Positions 9,515 to 17,042 of a DNA stretch of 35,620 nt are shown piece after piece. The first letter of the stretch is position 1; each line of letters opens with the position of its first letter. The notes beneath the pieces are model-generated. The model saw only the letters and a list, made by a program, of their open reading frames with translations. It did no database searches and was not told the origin of the DNA. Position numbers and translations under genes: made by a program. This stretch comes from JAICYJ01 sp045806525 (GTDB lineage Bacteria > Actinomycetota > Thermoleophilia > Gaiellales > JAICJC01), in NCBI GenBank assembly GCA_045806525.1, contig JBJMJD010000019.1, forward strand, positions 1 through 35,620, given 5' to 3'.

Positions 9515-10206
9515 GCGACGACCCCATGATGGTGGCGGTGGCGGCCGGCGTGCTCTCGGCCGACGATGCCCATCGCGCGCTGTTGAACTCCGTCGCCGAG
9601 ACCGCGCGCGCGATCTTCGGCGCCAAGGCGGCCTCGATCTTCCTCTACGACGAGCGCACCGACGAGCTGGTGTTCGAGGCGGTGGCCGGGTCGGGAGCCG
9701 ATACCCTGATCGGGCGGCGGCTGCCGTCAAGCGCGGGCATCGCAGGCTGGGTGCTGGTCACCCGCCAGCCGCTCGTGATCGAGGACGTTCGCGCCGACCC
9801 CAGGTTCGCGCAGGACGTGGCCGAGGACACGGGCTATGTGCCCAAGGGCATCATGGCGGTGCCACTGCTGCACCAGGAGCGTTCGCTGGGGGTGCTGGAG
9901 GTGCTCGACCGGCCGGCCAACGCCAAGTTCACCCTGGCCGAGATGGATCTGCTGGGCCTGTTCGCGAACCAGGCTGCGATCGCGCTCGACCTGACCCAGC
10001 GCTCACGCCGTGCCAGAGAAGCGCTCGAAGGCGGCGACCCGGCCTACGCGGCGGTGGCCCAGGTGGCCCGGCGGCTCGACGAGATGGGCGCCGACTCGGC
10101 GGCGGTGCGGCGGTTGCTGGAAGCCCTGGCCGACGTGCTCGGACCGGCGCACGGCGATGCGGAGTCAGCCGCCGAGCGGCCGATGCGCCGCCGGCGCCGC
10201 TCCTGA
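9511..10206 (+). CDS. GAF-domain sensor protein
   Basis: A 231-residue soluble protein. Residues about 18-170 form a GAF domain: SVAETARAIFGAKAASIFLYDE, the LPSSAGIAGWVLVTRQPLVIEDV stretch, MAVPLLHQERSLGVLEV and LFANQAAIALD are the usual strand/helix order. The C-terminal 60 residues are helical and charged, ending in RRRRRS, with no output domain such as HisKA, GGDEF or HTH. GAF domains bind small molecules (cyclic nucleotides, haem, other ligands) or mediate dimerisation. The ATG overlaps the protease TGA (ATGA). As the last gene of the operon it is a likely signal-input partner for the sigma factor or protease. A strong hairpin follows at 10241. Confidence 0.9.
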   Translation: MSDDPMMVAVAAGVLSADDAHRALLNSVAETARAIFGAKAASIFLYDERTDELVFEAVAGSGADTLIGRRLPSSAGIAGWVLVTRQPLVIEDVRADPRFAQDVAEDTGYVPKGIMAVPLLHQERSLGVLEVLDRPANAKFTLAEMDLLGLFANQAAIALDLTQRSRRAREALEGGDPAYAAVAQVARRLDEMGADSAAVRRLLEALADVLGPAHGDAESAAERPMRRRRRS

Positions 10207-10240
10207 CCCGGCGGGGGCGACGCTCCACGGGACCATGAAA

Positions 10241-10271
10241 AAGGGGGCCCGGCGCCTGGCCGGACCCCCTT
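10241..10271 (-). terminator. strong intrinsic terminator between convergent genes
   Basis: AAGGGGG (10241-10247) pairs with CCCCCTT (10265-10271), extended inside by CCGGC with GCCGG across one mismatch. Read on the minus strand the hairpin is followed by CTTTTTC, giving a proper T-tract for the histidine-rich gene; it may also stop the GAF operon on the plus strand. Confidence 0.8.
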
Positions 10272-10283
10272 CCGCAGGAGTGA

Positions 10284-10514
10284 TTAGTGGCGGTGGCGGT
10301 GAGCCTCGACGTCGGGCTCGGTCGAATCCTGGGTGCCCTCGTCGCTGGCGTGGCGATGGCGATGGCGATGGCGATGCGCCTCGACGTCCGGCTCCGTCGA
10401 CTCCTTCGAGTCGTCCTTGCCCTCTTCAACAGCGTGGCGATGGCGATGAGCTTCGACGTCGTCCTTGGACGCGTCCTCGTCCTGCGCCTTGCGATGGTGC
10501 TCGTACTCCGACAT
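10284..10514 (-). CDS. histidine-rich repeat protein (DVEAHRHRH repeats)
   Basis: A 76-residue, highly charged protein with three copies of a motif DVEAHRHRH at residues 19-27, 43-55 (extended by extra HR pairs) and 68-76, separated by acidic Ser/Thr/Asp/Glu linkers. About a fifth of the residues are histidine. The chain has no hydrophobic segment and should be soluble and disordered. The ATG at 10514 has GGAGGA as a clear ribosome binding site; a further upstream frame start at 10559 lacks support. The alternating His-Arg runs suggest binding of Ni, Zn, Cu or polyphosphate-type anions, but no metal gene is adjacent. I do not recognise a named family. It is divergent from the MFS-cNMP gene and ends at the strong terminator. 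Confidence 0.8.
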   Translation of the reverse strand: MSEYEHHRKAQDEDASKDDVEAHRHRHAVEEGKDDSKESTEPDVEAHRHRHRHRHASDEGTQDSTEPDVEAHRHRH

Positions 10515-10626
10515 TCGGGGTCCTCCTGCTTGTTGGGCGAACACGAAAACTGAACACATGACGGATCAGCGCACAGAAATCTTCCCACATGCCTTCACAA
10601 ATGCAAGAACGTGATGAAATGGCGTC

Positions 10627-12279
10627 GTGCCCGGCCGCCTGACCGACTCCACCCGCGCGTTCCGCGAGGCCTTCTCCAGCAAGGGTCTGCGCAGGCTGCA
10701 GCTGGCGCTGGCCGGATCCGTGATCGGCGACTGGGCGTTCAGCATCGCGCTGGCGGTCTACGCGTACGACGCCGGCGGCGCGAAGGCGGTCGGGCTGCTC
10801 GCGCTGGCGCGCTGGACGCTGGCGGCGTTCGCAGCGCCGTTCCTGTCGGTGCTGGCCGACCGCTACCGTCGTCGCTCGGTGATGCTGGCCTCCGACTCGA
10901 TCCGCCTGCTGGCAACCGCCGGCGCAGCGGTGGCCGTGTGGACGTCGGCCCCGGCACTGATCGTGTACGCCGCGGCGCTGATCGTGACCGCGGTGTCCAC
11001 CGCGTTCCAGCCGGCCCAGACGGCACTCTTGCCGTCGCTGACGTCGTCGCCCGAGCAGCTGACGGCGGCCAACGTCGTCACCAGCACGATCGAGAGCGTC
11101 GGTACGTTCCTGGGCCCGGCTCTGGGCGGCCTGATGCTGGTCTGGGCCGGCACCGGCACCGTGATGGCGATCGACTCGCTGACGTTTGCCTGGTCGCTGG
11201 TGATGCTGTCCGGGATCCCCCGCGGCGAGCGCCCGATCAGGGAGACGGAGGCGGATGGCGTCCTGGCTGAGGTGGCCGAAGGGTTCGCCGCGGTCGGCAG
11301 CAACCCCCGCATGCGGCTGATCATGGGCCTATTCGGCGCGCAGGTGTTCGTGTCCGGCGCGATCAGCGTGCTGATCGTGGTGATGGCCCTGCAGCTGTTG
11401 CACATGGGGCAGTCCGGCGTCGGCTTGCTGAACGCCGCCATCGGCGTGGGCGGGGTGCTCGGAAGCGTGGTCGCCGCCGCGCTGGTTGGCCGCGGCCGAC
11501 AGTCCCTCAACTTCGCGGGCGGGCTGGTGCTTTGGGGCGTTCCGATCGCGCTGGTCGCGCTGTTCACGAGCTCCGGCTTCGCGCTGGCGATGCTGGTCGT
11601 GGTCGGGGTCGGCAACGTGCTCGTCGACGTGGCCGGGCTGACGCTGCTGCAGCGGGTCGCCCCCGACGATGTGCTGGGCAGGGTGTTCGGGGTGCTGGAG
11701 ACCGTGTTCTCGCTGGCGGTCGGCCTGGGCGGAGCGGCGGCGCCGCTGATGATCGACCTGATCGGGATCCGCGGCGCGCTGGTCGCGACCGGGGCGCTGC
11801 TGCCCGTGCTGGTGCTGATCACGTGGCCGATGCTGATGCGCCTCGACGTGGGCGTGCTGCTGCCAGAGCGGGTCGCGCTGATGCGCGGCGTACCCTTCCT
11901 GGAGCCGCTGGCGGAGCCCACGCTGGAACGGATCAGCGGCCTGCTGGAGCCGGTGACGGTGGCCGCCGGCGAGGCAGTGTTCGACCAGGGCGATGCCGGC
12001 GACCGCTTCTACCTGATCGAGTCGGGCGAGGCTTCGGTCGTGCAGGACGGAACGGAGGTGACCCGGCTCGGTGCGGGCGGCTACTTCGGCGAGATCGCGC
12101 TGGTGCAGGACATCCCGCGCACGGCGACGGTACGGGCGACCAGCCAGCTGGCGCTGCTGGCACTCGAACGCGACGAGTTCATCGCGGCGGTGACCGGGCA
12201 CGCGCCCAGCCGCGAGGCGGCGGACGCGGTCATCTCATCGCGGCTGAGTGGGCTGCGGGCGGGCGTGGCGACGCTCTGA
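10627..12279 (+). CDS. MFS transporter fused to a C-terminal cyclic-nucleotide-binding domain
   Basis: A 550-residue fusion. Residues about 15-405 are a major-facilitator membrane domain with about 12 hydrophobic helices, a typical loop-2 motif (SVLADRYRRRSVM, about 77-89) and the enterobactin-exporter/MFS_3-like segments PALGGLMLVWAG and RVAPDDVLGRVFGVLE. Residues about 415-535 are a CAP_ED domain: LEPVTVAAGEAVFDQGDAGDRFYLIESGEASV, then the phosphate-binding cassette GGYFGEIALVQDIPRTATVRA, with conserved Gly-Glu and Arg. Such fusions, known from actinobacteria, imply that cAMP or another nucleotide gates export. The transported substrate is unknown. The GTG at 10627 has no clear ribosome binding site; a weak TGAAAT lies 6 bases upstream. 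Two 52-bp repeats follow the stop. Confidence 0.92.
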   Translation: MPGRLTDSTRAFREAFSSKGLRRLQLALAGSVIGDWAFSIALAVYAYDAGGAKAVGLLALARWTLAAFAAPFLSVLADRYRRRSVMLASDSIRLLATAGAAVAVWTSAPALIVYAAALIVTAVSTAFQPAQTALLPSLTSSPEQLTAANVVTSTIESVGTFLGPALGGLMLVWAGTGTVMAIDSLTFAWSLVMLSGIPRGERPIRETEADGVLAEVAEGFAAVGSNPRMRLIMGLFGAQVFVSGAISVLIVVMALQLLHMGQSGVGLLNAAIGVGGVLGSVVAAALVGRGRQSLNFAGGLVLWGVPIALVALFTSSGFALAMLVVVGVGNVLVDVAGLTLLQRVAPDDVLGRVFGVLETVFSLAVGLGGAAAPLMIDLIGIRGALVATGALLPVLVLITWPMLMRLDVGVLLPERVALMRGVPFLEPLAEPTLERISGLLEPVTVAAGEAVFDQGDAGDRFYLIESGEASVVQDGTEVTRLGAGGYFGEIALVQDIPRTATVRATSQLALLALERDEFIAAVTGHAPSREAADAVISSRLSGLRAGVATL

Positions 12280-12291
12280 CGGGCTGAGGAT

Positions 12292-12343
12292 TGGCACGGG
12301 CCGACCGCAGCGACGCCGCGAAGCGACGGTTTGCAGCCGTCAG
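12292..12343. repeat. 52-bp direct repeat, copy 1
   Basis: This copy begins 13 bases after the MFS stop and matches the copy at 12394-12445 at 50 of 52 positions. It starts TGGCACGGGCCGACCGCAGC and ends with a small hairpin (GACGG, 7-base loop, CCGTC). Confidence 0.85.
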
Positions 12344-12393
12344 GCTGACGTGCGAAAACCGAGTGTCGCTAGGAGCGAGGAAGGCACAGTGCG

Positions 12394-12445
12394 TGGCACG
12401 GGCCGACCGCAGCGACGCCGCGAGACGACGGTTTGCAGCCGTCAG
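12394..12445. repeat. 52-bp direct repeat, copy 2
   Basis: Second copy, offset by exactly 102 bases from the first. The only differences are two adjacent-region changes (GAAGC versus GAGAC). It ends four bases before the stop of the convergent acidic protein, with the same terminal GACGG/CCGTC hairpin. The 50 bases between the copies show no other gene or structure that I can name. Confidence 0.85.
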
Positions 12446-12448
12446 CAG

Positions 12449-12757
12449 CTATTCCCAGCGGAAGTCCTGGTCCGTGGTCGTTTCGATCCACGCAACCGGC
12501 TGCCCGTCCTCGGGCTCCTCCATCACGGGCATTGTCAGCGTATCTGTGGGCATCTCCAGCGAGACGGCGGGATGCTCTCCCGTCTCCTCCTCCTCGGCGC
12601 GAGCCTCGGCCTCGGTCTTGAAGAGCGGGTGATTCTGGAACGGATCATGCACCGCGAACTCGTCGATCGGCATGTCGTCGTCCAGATGGCTGTTCTGGCG
12701 CTTGAGGGCGAGATGATCCTCGATCACCGAGGAAAACAGCGAGCTACTACCGGTCAT
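12449..12757 (-). CDS. acidic 102-residue protein of unknown function
   Basis: A soluble, strongly acidic protein (runs such as EAEARAEEEETGEHP and MPVMEEPEDGQP) with no recognisable domain. The N-terminus MTGSSSLFSSVIEDHLALKRQN is mildly amphipathic, and the C-terminus ends VAWIETTTDQDFRWE, which has aromatic residues typical of a small folded motif. The ATG at 12757 is preceded by GGAGAGG at good spacing; a GTG six bases upstream is an alternative. It is downstream of the GGDEF gene on the same strand but separated by 108 bases, so it may or may not be in the same transcript. Function unknown. Confidence 0.7.
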   Translation of the reverse strand: MTGSSSLFSSVIEDHLALKRQNSHLDDDMPIDEFAVHDPFQNHPLFKTEAEARAEEEETGEHPAVSLEMPTDTLTMPVMEEPEDGQPVAWIETTTDQDFRWE

Positions 12758-12865
12758 GGACACCTCTCCGGACGCATGTCAGTGAACGTGGAACCCAAAC
12801 TGCGGGCGTGAATATAGCAGCCGCCTGTAATCCAGTCGTTAACATCTGGTTCGGGAATCCTGGCA

Positions 12866-14737
12866 TCAGGTTACCCGGTTCTTGCCTTCCCGCTTGCTCG
12901 CGTAGAGGGCGTTGTCGGCGGCCGCGATCAGGTCGAGCTGGGTCTGGTCCAGGTCCGGGCCGGACGCTACGCCGAAGCTGGCCGTGACTGCGATCTCGTC
13001 CTCACCGCCGAAGCTGACCAGCCGCTCGGCGATGGCGGTGCGCAGGCGCTCCGCCAGGTTGACGGCACCCTCATGATCTGTCTGTGGCAGCAGCACGGCG
13101 AACTCCTCGCCACCATAGCGCGCGGCCAGGTCGATGTCGCGGATATGGCCTGAGATGGCCATCGCCACCGACCGCAGCACCGCGTCGCCGGCGAGGTGCT
13201 TCATGGGATGCGTGTCGTTCACCCGCTTGAAGTCGTCGATGTCGAGCATCACCAGCGACAACGGGGTGCCGAACCGGTGGGCGCGCTCGAACTCGCGGCC
13301 CAGCACCTCGTAGAACTGGCGACGGTTCGCGAGCCCGGTCAGGTCGTCGGTGATCGCCTGCTGCTCGACCGCGCGGTGCAGCCGCGCGTTCTCGATCGCC
13401 ACGCCCGCCTGCACGGCCAGGCCGGACAGCGTCTCGACGTCGTCGGAACCGAACACGCCGCCCTCGGCATCCACCACCGTGAAGCAGCCGAGCAGCGCGC
13501 GCTCGCGCACGATCGGCACCGCCAGCAGCGCCCGCGGGGACGCTGAGGATCGCGGCTCCTGCGCCTGCAGCGCCTCGCCCTCGATGCCGCGGCCGACCTG
13601 CACCACCATCGGCAGGTCGGTGCGCGAGCCGCGGGCGGTACCCAGCCGCACCTGCTCGGTGGCCTCGCCGTTCTGCGTGTCGTACAGCAAGAGGCGCCCG
13701 CCGCGGGCCTTGGTGGCCTGCACCGCCAGCTCCAGCACCCCGCCCAGCAGCACCCGCAGGTCGTGCGTGGCGGCCAGCGTCTCACCGTACCTGGCAACTG
13801 TCGTCTTCAGGCGCGCGCGCTCGCCCTCCAGCTCGGTCATGCGGTGCGTCAGCTCGCTGGACATGGTGTCCAGCGCCACGTTCAGCTCCTCGAGCTCGTC
13901 GCCGTGGCTGGGCGGAAGCGGCGTCTGCAGGCGCACCAGCGCCAGCGCCCGTTGCGAGAGCTGGCTGAGCGCGCGCGAGATGCGGTCGGCGGCCAGCAGC
14001 GCCAGCGCAGCCACCAGCCCCGCCAGCAGCGCCAGCGGCACCAGCAGCTTCAGCCGCAGCGCGTCGATGCGGTCGCTGATGCGAGCAGTCGGGTAGTTCG
14101 CGACCATCTCCGTCAGCGCGTTGCCCGGCCCTCCGACGCGCACGGACTGGGCGCGCACATCGGAGCCGCCGATCGTGCCGTCGCTGGCCGCCTGCCCGGG
14201 TGTGAAGCCCCTGAGATCGCCGCTGAGGCCATCGGGGCTGGCGATCACGCGGCCACCGCTGGCGAGCGCCAGGTCGACCCCATCGGGAAGCGGGCTCTGC
14301 GCCGCAACGCGTAGCAGCAGCTCGTCGTTGAGCGGCATCGAGACGACCACCTGGCGGCCGTCCACGTGCGGCACCAGCTCCGCGCTGGCCTTCCACACCG
14401 GCCCCGCGGGCACCGACCCGGCGAACGTGCCCTTGTCGTCGACGAGGGCCACGGAGTAGCCCGGCGGGACGGACGACAGGTCGAGCTGCGACGCGTCGCG
14501 GTTGCGGAAGGCCGCGGCCACATCCGGGCGCGATGCCAGCTGCACCGCCACCGTCTGGGCGACGACCTGCTGGGAGCGGTAGGCCGCGGCCGCGCCGGCT
14601 GCGCCGATCGAGAGCTTCGCGTCGACGCTGCGGACCGTGTCGCGCGTCAGCAGCGCCTGAACGATCAGACCCGCGCCGATCAGCGGCACCAACGCCAGCC
14701 CGACCAGGACGATGGACAGCTTGTGGCGAAAGCGCAC
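12866..14737 (-). CDS. membrane-bound diguanylate cyclase (sensor-HAMP-GAF-GGDEF)
   Basis: A 623-residue receptor that should make cyclic di-GMP. From the N-terminus: a membrane helix (about 5-30), an extracytoplasmic sensor of the single-Cache type (about 35-225), a second membrane helix (LLVPLALLAGLVAALALLAA), a HAMP linker, a GAF domain (about 330-450) and GGDEF (about 460-623). The active site reads GGEEF (542-546), a functional variant. Five residues upstream is RDID (533-536), the RxxD inhibitory product-binding site, so feedback inhibition is expected. I placed the start at GTG 14737, just before the first membrane helix, with GAAGGGG as ribosome binding site; the longer frame upstream runs through the terminator hairpin. 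No EAL or HD-GYP phosphodiesterase is nearby. Confidence 0.93.
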   Translation of the reverse strand: MRFRHKLSIVLVGLALVPLIGAGLIVQALLTRDTVRSVDAKLSIGAAGAAAAYRSQQVVAQTVAVQLASRPDVAAAFRNRDASQLDLSSVPPGYSVALVDDKGTFAGSVPAGPVWKASAELVPHVDGRQVVVSMPLNDELLLRVAAQSPLPDGVDLALASGGRVIASPDGLSGDLRGFTPGQAASDGTIGGSDVRAQSVRVGGPGNALTEMVANYPTARISDRIDALRLKLLVPLALLAGLVAALALLAADRISRALSQLSQRALALVRLQTPLPPSHGDELEELNVALDTMSSELTHRMTELEGERARLKTTVARYGETLAATHDLRVLLGGVLELAVQATKARGGRLLLYDTQNGEATEQVRLGTARGSRTDLPMVVQVGRGIEGEALQAQEPRSSASPRALLAVPIVRERALLGCFTVVDAEGGVFGSDDVETLSGLAVQAGVAIENARLHRAVEQQAITDDLTGLANRRQFYEVLGREFERAHRFGTPLSLVMLDIDDFKRVNDTHPMKHLAGDAVLRSVAMAISGHIRDIDLAARYGGEEFAVLLPQTDHEGAVNLAERLRTAIAERLVSFGGEDEIAVTASFGVASGPDLDQTQLDLIAAADNALYASKREGKNRVT

Positions 14738-14771
14738 GCTTTCAGTGACCCCTTCCCAGACCCAGTCTCGG

Positions 14772-14777
14772 ATTATA
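14772..14777 (-). promoter_or_regulatory. consensus -10 for the diguanylate cyclase gene
   Basis: On the minus strand this reads TATAAT, a perfect -10 hexamer, 34 bases before the GTG at 14737. No -35 match is evident at 17 bases (GCTCGC). The short leader it would give contains the GAAGGGG ribosome binding site. Confidence 0.55.
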
Positions 14778-14784
14778 TGAGCGC

Positions 14785-14825
14785 GCGGCCCGCCGCGAGC
14801 ACCCCAAAAGGGGGACACGGGCCGC
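14785..14825 (-). terminator. nested hairpin after the E1 beta gene
   Basis: GCGGCCCG (14785-14792) pairs with CGGGCCGC (14818-14825), and inside it CCCC-AAAA-GGGG (14802-14814) forms a second stem. It lies just after the E1 beta stop on the minus strand and before the GGDEF promoter, so it probably ends the E1 transcript. Confidence 0.6.
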
Positions 14826-14831
14826 CAATTC

Positions 14832-15815
14832 TCAGTAGGCGGCCAGGTCCCGCGCGGCCGAGAGGATGTCCTCTTCGAGCGGCAGGTATTCGCGCTCCAG
14901 CGGGGGCGCGAACGGGATCGGCGTGTCCAGCGCTGCGACCCGCCGTACCGGTGCATCCAGATACTCGAACGCGTCCTGCGCGATCACGGCCGCCACCTCG
15001 CCGCCGAATCCCCCGGTCAGGTTGTCCTCGTGCACGATCAGCGTCTTGCCCGTCTTTCGCACCGAGTCCAGCACCGTGTCGCGATCGAACGGGACCAGCG
15101 TCCGCAGGTCGATCACCTCGACCGAGACGTCCTCCTGCTCCAGCGTGTCGGCCACTGCCAGCGCCAGCTGCACGGTGGAGGCGTAGGTGATGATCGACAG
15201 GTCGCTGCCCTCACGCACGATGTCCGCCTTGCCCAGAGGCACCAAAACGCCGTCCCGCGCGCCGGTGGCGACCTGCTGCTTGACGCGGCGGTAGAGGAAC
15301 TTGTGCTCGCAGAACACGACCGGATTGGGGTCGCGGATCGCGGACCGCAGCAGCCCGTAGGCATCGGTCGCGGTCGCCGGGCACACGATCTTGAGCCCGG
15401 CGTGATGGTGGAACCACGCCTCCACGTTCTCTGAGTGGTACGGCCCGCCGCCAACCCCGCCGCCGTTGGGGCAGCGAACGACCAGCGGCACCGCCCAGCC
15501 GATGCGGTAGTGCATCTTCGCAGCGCACGTGATCAGCTGGTCGTACGCGCACGACACGAAGTCGGCGAACTGCATCTCGGCGATCGGCCGCTGTCCGGCC
15601 ATGGCCGCACCCACGGCAACTCCGACGATGCCCGATTCGGCCACGGGGGTGTCGATCGAGCGCAGCTCGCCGAAGCGCTGCTGCAGCTCCTTGGTGGCGC
15701 CGAACGCGCCGCCCTGGCGGCCGACGTCCTCGCCCATCACGAACACCCGCTCGTCGATCTCCATCTCGTCGTGCATCGCTGCCCGGATCGCCTCGAGGTA
15801 GGTCATCTCAGGCAT
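14832..15815 (-). CDS. 2-oxoacid dehydrogenase E1 component, beta subunit
   Basis: A 327-residue transketolase-like beta subunit of a thiamine-diphosphate 2-oxoacid dehydrogenase (pyruvate, branched-chain or acetoin type). Hallmarks are MTYLEAIRAAMHDEMEIDERVFVMGEDVG at the N-terminus, DTPVAESGIVGVAVGAAMAGQRPIAEMQFADF (about 56-87) and the C-terminal LIVHEDNLTGGFGGEVAAVI. The ATG at 15815 overlaps the last 8 bases of the E1 alpha gene, so the subunits are co-translated. Together they would form the alpha2beta2 decarboxylating enzyme. No dihydrolipoyl acyltransferase (E2) or dihydrolipoamide dehydrogenase (E3) follows; the next feature is a terminator. Substrate preference between pyruvate and branched-chain oxoacids cannot be settled from motifs alone. 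Confidence 0.93.
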   Translation of the reverse strand: MPEMTYLEAIRAAMHDEMEIDERVFVMGEDVGRQGGAFGATKELQQRFGELRSIDTPVAESGIVGVAVGAAMAGQRPIAEMQFADFVSCAYDQLITCAAKMHYRIGWAVPLVVRCPNGGGVGGGPYHSENVEAWFHHHAGLKIVCPATATDAYGLLRSAIRDPNPVVFCEHKFLYRRVKQQVATGARDGVLVPLGKADIVREGSDLSIITYASTVQLALAVADTLEQEDVSVEVIDLRTLVPFDRDTVLDSVRKTGKTLIVHEDNLTGGFGGEVAAVIAQDAFEYLDAPVRRVAALDTPIPFAPPLEREYLPLEEDILSAARDLAAY

Positions 15816-16848
15816 CGGTGTCAGCCTCCGCGAAGACGCCCAGATGCGCCTCCGAGGGGTCCGCGAACCCGTCGTCGTCGGCCCGCTCGACCGCTTCGTG
15901 CACTTCGTCCTTGACCGTCGCGCGGATGCCCTTGAGCTTGGCCTCGTCGATCGTCCGTTCCTCACGCAGCGCCTGCTCCAGGCGCTTCAGCGGATCCTTG
16001 TCCGACCACTCGGCCAGGAGCTCCATCGGCATGTAGCTCTCGTACTTGTCGTGGGCCGCGTGGCCGGCCATGCGGTAGGTCTTGCACTCGATGAAGCGCG
16101 GCCCGCGGCCGGCGCGGCAGTGCGCCACGGCCTCCCTCATGGCCGAGTAGACCGCCAGCACGTCGTTGCCGTCGACCTCGATCGCAGGAATGCCGTATCC
16201 GAGCGCCTTCTTGTACAGGTCCGTGACCTTCGTCTGCTTGCTGATCGGCGTCGTGTAGGCCCAGCGGTTATTCTCGGCCACGAACACCGCGGGCACCTCG
16301 AGCACGGCCGCGATGTTCAGGCCCTCGTGGAAGTCGCCGCGGGAGGTGGCGCCGTCGCCGAAGGAGGTGACGGCCACGCGATCCTCACCGCGCTGCTTGT
16401 ACGCCAGCGCCGCACCCACGGTGAGCGGGATCATGTCGGCCATGTGCGACACCTGGCAGGGGATGTTCCACTCGTAGCCGCCGATGTGCAGGTTGCCGTC
16501 CTTGCCGCGCGTGGTGGAACCGGCCTTGCCCATGAACTGCGCGAACATGCGCCACACGGGTACGCCGTGCACGAGGTAGGAGCCGAGATCGCGGATCCAC
16601 GGCGACAGCCAGTCGCCGTCAGGCCCTCGGCGGAGCGGCGCCGCCATGCCGACGGAGATCGCCTCCTGCCCGCGGCCCGTGTAGTAGCTGCCGGGCAGCT
16701 TGCCCTGCCGATACAGGTTCAGCGCGCGCTCCTCGGTGGCGCGTGTCAGCACCATCCAGTAGTAGAGGTTCAGCGCCTCCTCGTCTGAGATGCGCGGCGC
16801 GGGGGCGGGCTCGGGGACGGCGGAGATGTTTCGTGCGGGCGTACTCAT
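15808..16848 (-). CDS. 2-oxoacid dehydrogenase E1 component, alpha subunit
   Basis: A 346-residue alpha subunit carrying the thiamine-diphosphate site. The motif runs from GDGATSRGDFHEGLNIAAVL to the terminal NN of VFVAENNRWAYTTP (about 165-205). Upstream are the conserved YYTGRGQEAISVGMA (about 55-69) and the HIGG...QVSHMADMIPLTVGAALAYK segment. The C-terminal YRMAGHAAHDKYESYMP holds the phosphorylation-loop region (GHAAHDD-like) of this family. The ATG at 16848 gives a Pro/Ala-rich flexible N-terminus. Upstream, minus-strand TAGTAT at 16975-16970 is a possible -10, which would leave a leader of about 115 bases. The E1 beta gene overlaps its 3' end. Sequence length and the absence of a fused E2 place it with the heterotetrameric E1 group. 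Confidence 0.93.
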   Translation of the reverse strand: MSTPARNISAVPEPAPAPRISDEEALNLYYWMVLTRATEERALNLYRQGKLPGSYYTGRGQEAISVGMAAPLRRGPDGDWLSPWIRDLGSYLVHGVPVWRMFAQFMGKAGSTTRGKDGNLHIGGYEWNIPCQVSHMADMIPLTVGAALAYKQRGEDRVAVTSFGDGATSRGDFHEGLNIAAVLEVPAVFVAENNRWAYTTPISKQTKVTDLYKKALGYGIPAIEVDGNDVLAVYSAMREAVAHCRAGRGPRFIECKTYRMAGHAAHDKYESYMPMELLAEWSDKDPLKRLEQALREERTIDEAKLKGIRATVKDEVHEAVERADDDGFADPSEAHLGVFAEADTDA

Positions 16849-17042
16849 CGGTTCAGGCGAGGTCCTCGTGTGGGGAGCGCGGACGGGTCAATGGGCTTAT
16901 CGGCCATTTCCGGCGATACGCTTTAGACGGAACCTCGCGGGTCGGCAGATGCCCAACACGACGTGCTTGATACTAGCCTCGTCCGCGGCCGCCGACTGTC
17001 AGCTACACCTGGCCTTAACCCGCGCACCCGAGGCGCCGGGGC

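Noticed and set aside
8432..9730. 432-residue minus-strand frame opposite the subtilisin and GAF genes
   Set aside because: No domain, Arg-rich start, antisense to genes with intact active sites.
12292..12445. Minimal CRISPR array
   Set aside because: Only two copies, repeat is 52 bases and GC-rich, no cas genes.
12291..12632. 113-residue plus-strand frame through the repeats
   Set aside because: Repeat-derived peptide (ARADRSDAA...) followed by sequence antisense to the acidic protein; no ribosome binding site.
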